26,324 nucleotides of DNA from Fodinibius sp041642155 (GTDB lineage: Bacteria; Bacteroidota; Rhodothermia; Balneolales; Balneolaceae): contig NZ_JBEPWZ010000018.1 of assembly GCF_041642155.1 (NCBI RefSeq), positions 1-26,324 on the forward strand, read 5' to 3'. Below, one piece after another: positions 23,328 to 26,324 of the stretch. The notes under the pieces were generated by a model that was not told the origin of the DNA, did no database searches, and worked only from the letters and a program-made list of their open reading frames with translations. Position 1 is the stretch's first letter. Each line of letters begins with the position of its first letter. Both the position numbers and the translations under genes were made by a program.

Positions 23328-24026
23328 CTAAGAATGGGCTATGGAGAACAGGGACCACGGTTCCCGGGAGGGGACCGGGCGTTCAAACTGCAGCTGCTTT
23401 CCGGTTGTGGGATGGTTGAGTGCCAGCTCCACAGACCGAAGGGCGATCTGGCGCCCTTCAGGCTGACCTGAACCGTATTTGTAGTCGCCCCAGACAGGAT
23501 AGCCCTCGTGCGCAAGCTGCACCCGGATTTGATGGGGACGCCCGGTTTGCAGGTGAACGGATAGTAAACATAATTCCTTTTCGCGTGCAAGGGTGGCAAA
23601 GGAGAGGATCGCCTTTTTGGCTTTTCGCTGTCGAGAAGAAACCACCTCCACTACATTCCTGTCGCGATCTTTCAGCAGGTGGTGGGTAAGGACCCCATTG
23701 GGGGGCGGATCTCCCTCCGTTACCGCCCAGTACGTTTTCTGGACTGTGCGGTCGCGCATCTGCCGGGACAGTGCTTGTGCGGCCCGGCGGGTTTTGGCCA
23801 GCAGCATGAGTCCGCCCACGGGACGGTCGAGCCGGTGAATGAGTCCCACGTAGGGCGTTCTGCTACTGCTGCGTTGTTGTGCCAGGTATTGCTTGCAGAG
23901 CGTCAGCACATCCGGATCGCCGGTATGGTCTGCCTGCGAGAGCACGTTTGCCGGCTTGTCAATGAGCAGCAGGTGCTCGTCCTCAAAAACAACCGGAATG
24001 TCGGGATCTGTCTGGGTATATTTCAT
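23328..24026 (-). CDS. RluA-family RNA pseudouridine synthase
   Basis: A 232-residue enzyme that isomerises uridine in rRNA or tRNA. Motifs: VVFEDEHLLLIDKPANVLSQ (motif I), GLIHRLDRPVGGLMLLAKT with catalytic Asp67 in HRLDRP (motif II), and LQTGRPHQIRVQLAHEGYPVWGDYKYG (motif III). There is no N-terminal S4 RNA-binding domain, as in RluA, RluF-like TruC and YtzG-type short members; the target base cannot be predicted. The ATG overlaps the stop of the symporter gene by one base (TGATG), so translation is coupled, and the methyltransferase gene begins six bases after its stop. The link to a symporter is functionally odd and may only reflect compact packing. Confidence 0.93.
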   Translation of the reverse strand: MKYTQTDPDIPVVFEDEHLLLIDKPANVLSQADHTGDPDVLTLCKQYLAQQRSSSRTPYVGLIHRLDRPVGGLMLLAKTRRAAQALSRQMRDRTVQKTYWAVTEGDPPPNGVLTHHLLKDRDRNVVEVVSSRQRKAKKAILSFATLAREKELCLLSVHLQTGRPHQIRVQLAHEGYPVWGDYKYGSGQPEGRQIALRSVELALNHPTTGKQLQFERPVPSREPWSLFSIAHS

Positions 24027-25504
24027 CAGGCGTTGCTGTAGCGTTGAATTCGTTCTTTCGATTCGGGTTTGGTCATGAGGCTCACGCCGGCCAGCAGGGG
24101 AATATTTACGATAAGCCCGTAGATTCCTTCATGCATGGGGAAGGGACGAAGCCCGGGATAGAGCAGGAAAAAAATCGTGACGGACACCCCGCCCAGGAGT
24201 CCAGCCAGTGCCCCGTATCCGGTGGCCCGCTGCCAGTAGAACATACAGAAAACCAGCGGAAATATTTGAGCCACCCCGCCATACGATCCCAGCAGGAGAT
24301 TGACGATCGGCACCTCCGATATGACCGCAAAATAATAGGCGAGGAGACTGATGATTACGACTAATATACGAATATACCGGCGTTCCAGGCGATCGGTCTT
24401 CAGGCGATCGGGAAGAAACAGTGAAAGTCCGTCGCGCACCCCGATCGAAGCGGCCGAATGCAGGATCGCATCGCCCGACGACATCGAAGCGGCGAGCGTG
24501 CCGGCAAAGACCAGTCCGACTAAAACCACCGGCAGATCGAGCTGCGTGAGTACATAGGGCAATATGGTGTCGGCGGGGGAAACATTCGGGTAGACCAGGA
24601 TTGCGGCAAAACCGATCATCAGGATGGGGACCAGAAACAGCTGAAAGGTAGGGTAGAGGACGGCCGTGAGTTTCATCGTCCGGTCGCTGTCGGCGGCAAA
24701 AGCCCGCATAAAGAGATGAGGCCATACCGAGAACCCGGTCGCCGAAACCAGGACGGCCGAGCTGAAGCCCCACCAGCTCCACGGTTCTCCTTCTGCATTG
24801 AGTCCGGGTGCCCGGAGCATGAACTCCGAGACGGCGGGACTCTGGGCAATCTGGGTGAACATCGCGCCTACGCCTCCGAAAAGCTTATACGGGAGATACA
24901 GCCCCAGAAACCAGGCAAGCGCCATCATGAACAGGCCCTGAAAGGTGTTGGTCCACCCCACGCCCATAACCCCGCTGAAATAGACGTACAGCAGGACCAC
25001 CAGGTAGGCGATACCGGCACCCATCCACTGGGGAATGGCGCCTTCGCTGACGGTGGTGATCACATAGCCGGCGCCTTTCATCTGGAGTGTAAGATAGGGA
25101 ATAAAAACGACGATGCTCAGTATGGCCAGCAGCACGGAAAGGGTCCTGCTGTTAAAGCGATCCTGCAGGATTTCGGCCTGGGTGACGAAACCGAACCGCT
25201 CGCCCAGCCGGCGCACCTTGGGACCGAAAAAATAGATCGGGATCATGCCGGTGACGCCGTAGCCGATAATATAAAAAGCCGCAGCCCCCCGGGAATACGC
25301 CCATCCGGGTCCCCCGAGAAAAGCAAAAGACGAGAAGACCGATGCTCCCATCACAAAATAGAGGATCAGCAGGTTCATGCTGCGATCGCCGGCCACAAAG
25401 CCCGTTACGCTGTCGGATACCCTCATTCCGGGAATGATGCCCATCGCCAGTGTGACGGCCAGGTAGATCCCACAGATAACCAGAATGACGATCCAGTCTT
25501 CCAT
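24026..25504 (-). CDS. Sodium:solute symporter (SSS) family transporter
   Basis: A 492-residue inner-membrane transporter with about 12-13 helices. SSS markers: GFVAGDRSMNLLILYFVMGASVFSSFAFLGGPGWAYSRGAAAFYIIGYG in the first third (Na-binding helix 1 region), FGFVTQAEILQDRFNSRTLS, the central FAGTLAASMSSGDAILHSAASIGVRDGL with the Ser pair of the second Na site, and later helices ending in a basic tail. It is similar to pantothenate/proline-type symporters, but the substrate is not readable. The frame opens with TTG at 25507, but the ATG at 25504 is one codon in and overlaps the stop of the DUF3311 gene by one base (TGATG), so it is preferred. The DUF3311 partner upstream is the usual companion. 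Confidence 0.92.
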   Translation of the reverse strand: MEDWIVILVICGIYLAVTLAMGIIPGMRVSDSVTGFVAGDRSMNLLILYFVMGASVFSSFAFLGGPGWAYSRGAAAFYIIGYGVTGMIPIYFFGPKVRRLGERFGFVTQAEILQDRFNSRTLSVLLAILSIVVFIPYLTLQMKGAGYVITTVSEGAIPQWMGAGIAYLVVLLYVYFSGVMGVGWTNTFQGLFMMALAWFLGLYLPYKLFGGVGAMFTQIAQSPAVSEFMLRAPGLNAEGEPWSWWGFSSAVLVSATGFSVWPHLFMRAFAADSDRTMKLTAVLYPTFQLFLVPILMIGFAAILVYPNVSPADTILPYVLTQLDLPVVLVGLVFAGTLAASMSSGDAILHSAASIGVRDGLSLFLPDRLKTDRLERRYIRILVVIISLLAYYFAVISEVPIVNLLLGSYGGVAQIFPLVFCMFYWQRATGYGALAGLLGGVSVTIFFLLYPGLRPFPMHEGIYGLIVNIPLLAGVSLMTKPESKERIQRYSNA

Positions 25505-25737
25505 CAATGATCCCCTGCTTTGTCGGAGGTCCGGGTTTGGTGGCGGGCGGGATCGCTCCAGTAATACCAGAGAAGCAGGAAAAAAGAGGCAAACAGCATC
25601 GCAACGATCCAGGCAAAAGAAAGGGGGAACCCCAGGATCATCGGGTGAATGCCGCTAAACAGCGAATAGACCGGCCAGATAATACTCAGCTGTATGATAA
25701 ACAGAAGTACCAGGAAAATAATCTTTCGTGAACGCAT
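25504..25737 (-). CDS. DUF3311-family small membrane protein
   Basis: A 77-residue protein with two helices (IIFLVLLFIIQLSIIWPVYSL and ILGFPLSFAWIVAMLFASFFLLLWYYW) and a short charged C-terminus. IWPVYSLFSGIHPMILGFPLSFAW is the DUF3311 pattern. These proteins are commonly encoded directly before SSS symporters and are thought to be accessory subunits, like YhdT beside PanF, although the exact role is not established. Its TGA overlaps the symporter ATG by one base. The start is ATG at 25737. Confidence 0.85.
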   Translation of the reverse strand: MRSRKIIFLVLLFIIQLSIIWPVYSLFSGIHPMILGFPLSFAWIVAMLFASFFLLLWYYWSDPARHQTRTSDKAGDH

Positions 25738-26149
25738 CGCCAGCTGTTGTGGTCTTAGAAATAGTTAAGTGAAGTAGTGTTTAGCCTGTAACATCTATAA
25801 GAGAGCTTTGCAAAACCGTTCTTTTAACCAATCTCTTCATTTGCGCACAGGCTTTGATATTTCCCGATGCTTCGGGACTGGTTTTTCAAAGCCCCTGTAA
25901 ATAAACAGCCAACAAATGACCCCTGATATGCGACTGTGCACGATTAAAATATTGTGCCCTTTCAGCTGTTTTTACGGATAATATATCTCAGCCAATGGCC
26001 TTGCTATCTCGCTGTTTTCAAAAAGTAATGAATTTGGTTTGTGATGCAAACAGAATCTTTCCGGCGGTGATCGCATTTCCATTCGAGGTTCAGACTCCTT
26101 AAATTCAGGTATATCATAATTCTTGAATGATAGTCGATCGTCAGCCATC
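25738..26149. other. 412-base intergenic region between divergent DUF3311 and uvrC genes
   Basis: It must hold promoters for both the symporter set and uvrC, but I see no confident -33/-7 pair. It contains a nested inverted repeat at 25847-25898, listed separately. A 61-codon minus-strand frame (25972-26157) overlaps the uvrC start and has no known domain; I do not call it a gene. Confidence 0.55.
25847..25898. repeat. Nested inverted repeat upstream of the symporter genes
   Basis: An outer stem of 11 pairs joins 25847-25857 (ACAGGCTTTGA) to 25886-25898 (TCAAAGCC then CC bulge then TGT). Inside it TCCCGA (25862-25867) pairs with TCGGGA (25872-25877) around TGCT. The inner CCCGATGCTTCGGG-type hairpin resembles short hairpins common between genes in Bacteroidota. 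A further 13-base arm at 25805-25817 (GCTTTGCAAAACC) matches 25880-25892 with one mismatch, so two alternative folds share the right arm. Confidence 0.45.
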
Positions 26150-26324
26150 ATGAGCACCCCCCACAGTCCCGACGTAGAGGTGAAAGAGAAAGTCGATCAC
26201 CTGCCGCTTTCGCCGGGCGTATACATGTTCAAAGACCGCAAAGGCCGCAAGCTGTATATTGGCAAGGCGAAACGGCTGCGCAACCGCGTGCGATCGTATT
26301 TCCAGGATTCCGGGGGACATGATG
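26150..26324 (+). CDS. uvrC: UvrC excinuclease subunit, N-terminal start (3' end outside window)
   Basis: ATG at 26150 opens a frame that runs off the end of the window: 58 complete codons are visible. The sequence includes DHLPLSPGVYMFKD, KLYIGKAKRLRNRVRSYF, which is the GIY-YIG nuclease start of UvrC: the 'P-x-x-PGVYxF' and 'LYIGKAxxLRxRVxSYF' motifs are diagnostic. UvrC makes the 3' and 5' incisions in nucleotide excision repair with UvrA and UvrB. An in-frame TTG at 26123 could be an alternative start, but the ATG gives the usual spacing of about 17 residues before the PGVY motif. No clear ribosome binding site precedes it. Confidence 0.93.
   Translation, partial: MSTPHSPDVEVKEKVDHLPLSPGVYMFKDRKGRKLYIGKAKRLRNRVRSYFQDSGGHD

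Noticed and set aside
24716..25510. Plus-strand frame of 264 codons opposite the symporter
   Set aside because: Codon-phase shadow of a clear SSS gene; the protein has no hydrophobic pattern, no domain and an odd Gln/His/Pro-rich composition.
25972..26157. 61-codon minus-strand frame overlapping the uvrC start
   Set aside because: GTG start inside uvrC, no known domain, and overlap with a confident divergent gene.
1..26324. CRISPR arrays, tRNA/rRNA genes, insertion sequences, phage genes
   Set aside because: I saw no regularly spaced repeats, no tRNA-like folds, and no transposase, integrase or phage structural proteins among the frames.

Overview
The window looks like ordinary chromosome from a member of the Bacteroidota/Rhodothermota side of the tree, most likely a Balneolales-type (often halophilic) bacterium. 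The evidence is indirect: few Shine-Dalgarno sites, one TAnnTTTG-type -7 box (9004-9011, minus), many acidic proteins, lipoproteins with loose lipoboxes, and protein sequences resembling that group. There are no rRNA or tRNA genes, CRISPR arrays, insertion sequences or phage genes. Gene content is mostly housekeeping, transport and envelope functions.

Layout. (1) 1-6939, plus strand: the 3' end of an AtuA/DUF1446 gene, an FAD-dependent oxidoreductase, then two half-size ABC exporters with a ribonuclease Z gene between them. The two exporters carry complementary degenerate ATP sites, so they probably form a heterodimer. The RNase Z has an altered metal motif (HxDxDH) and a long Lys/Arg/Asn/Ser tail. 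(2) 7089-12974, minus strand: an SLC13-type permease with two RCK_C domains; a CorA, tandem universal stress protein and lipoprotein EEP nuclease/phosphatase cluster; and an OmpA-like lipoprotein with a clear terminator. (3) 13241-17457: the ybbP-ybbA permease/ATPase pair divergent from a TesA-type SGNH esterase, the same neighbourhood as tesA-ybbA-ybbP in E. coli. (4) 17468-19711, minus: a SIMPL-domain protein and a diadenylate cyclase of CdaA type fused to a membrane-anchored YbbR (CdaR) region. (5) 19712-20548: an 837-base stretch without a convincing gene, then rmuC. (6) 22038-25737, minus: a small anti-sigma-like protein and a tightly packed set (DUF3311, sodium:solute symporter, RluA-type pseudouridine synthase, LCM-type methyltransferase). 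(7) 26150 to the end: the start of uvrC.

Most notable is the single polypeptide joining the c-di-AMP synthase to its usual separate regulator (CdaA-CdaR), with an RHR-to-RHT change in the cyclase motif. The same window holds an SLC13 permease with RCK_C modules, a domain known to bind c-di-AMP in other transporters. The RNase Z variant and an AT-rich, AGA-rich patch running from the end of the first ABC gene into the RNase Z gene are the other points worth checking. I did not find a wholly new multi-gene system.
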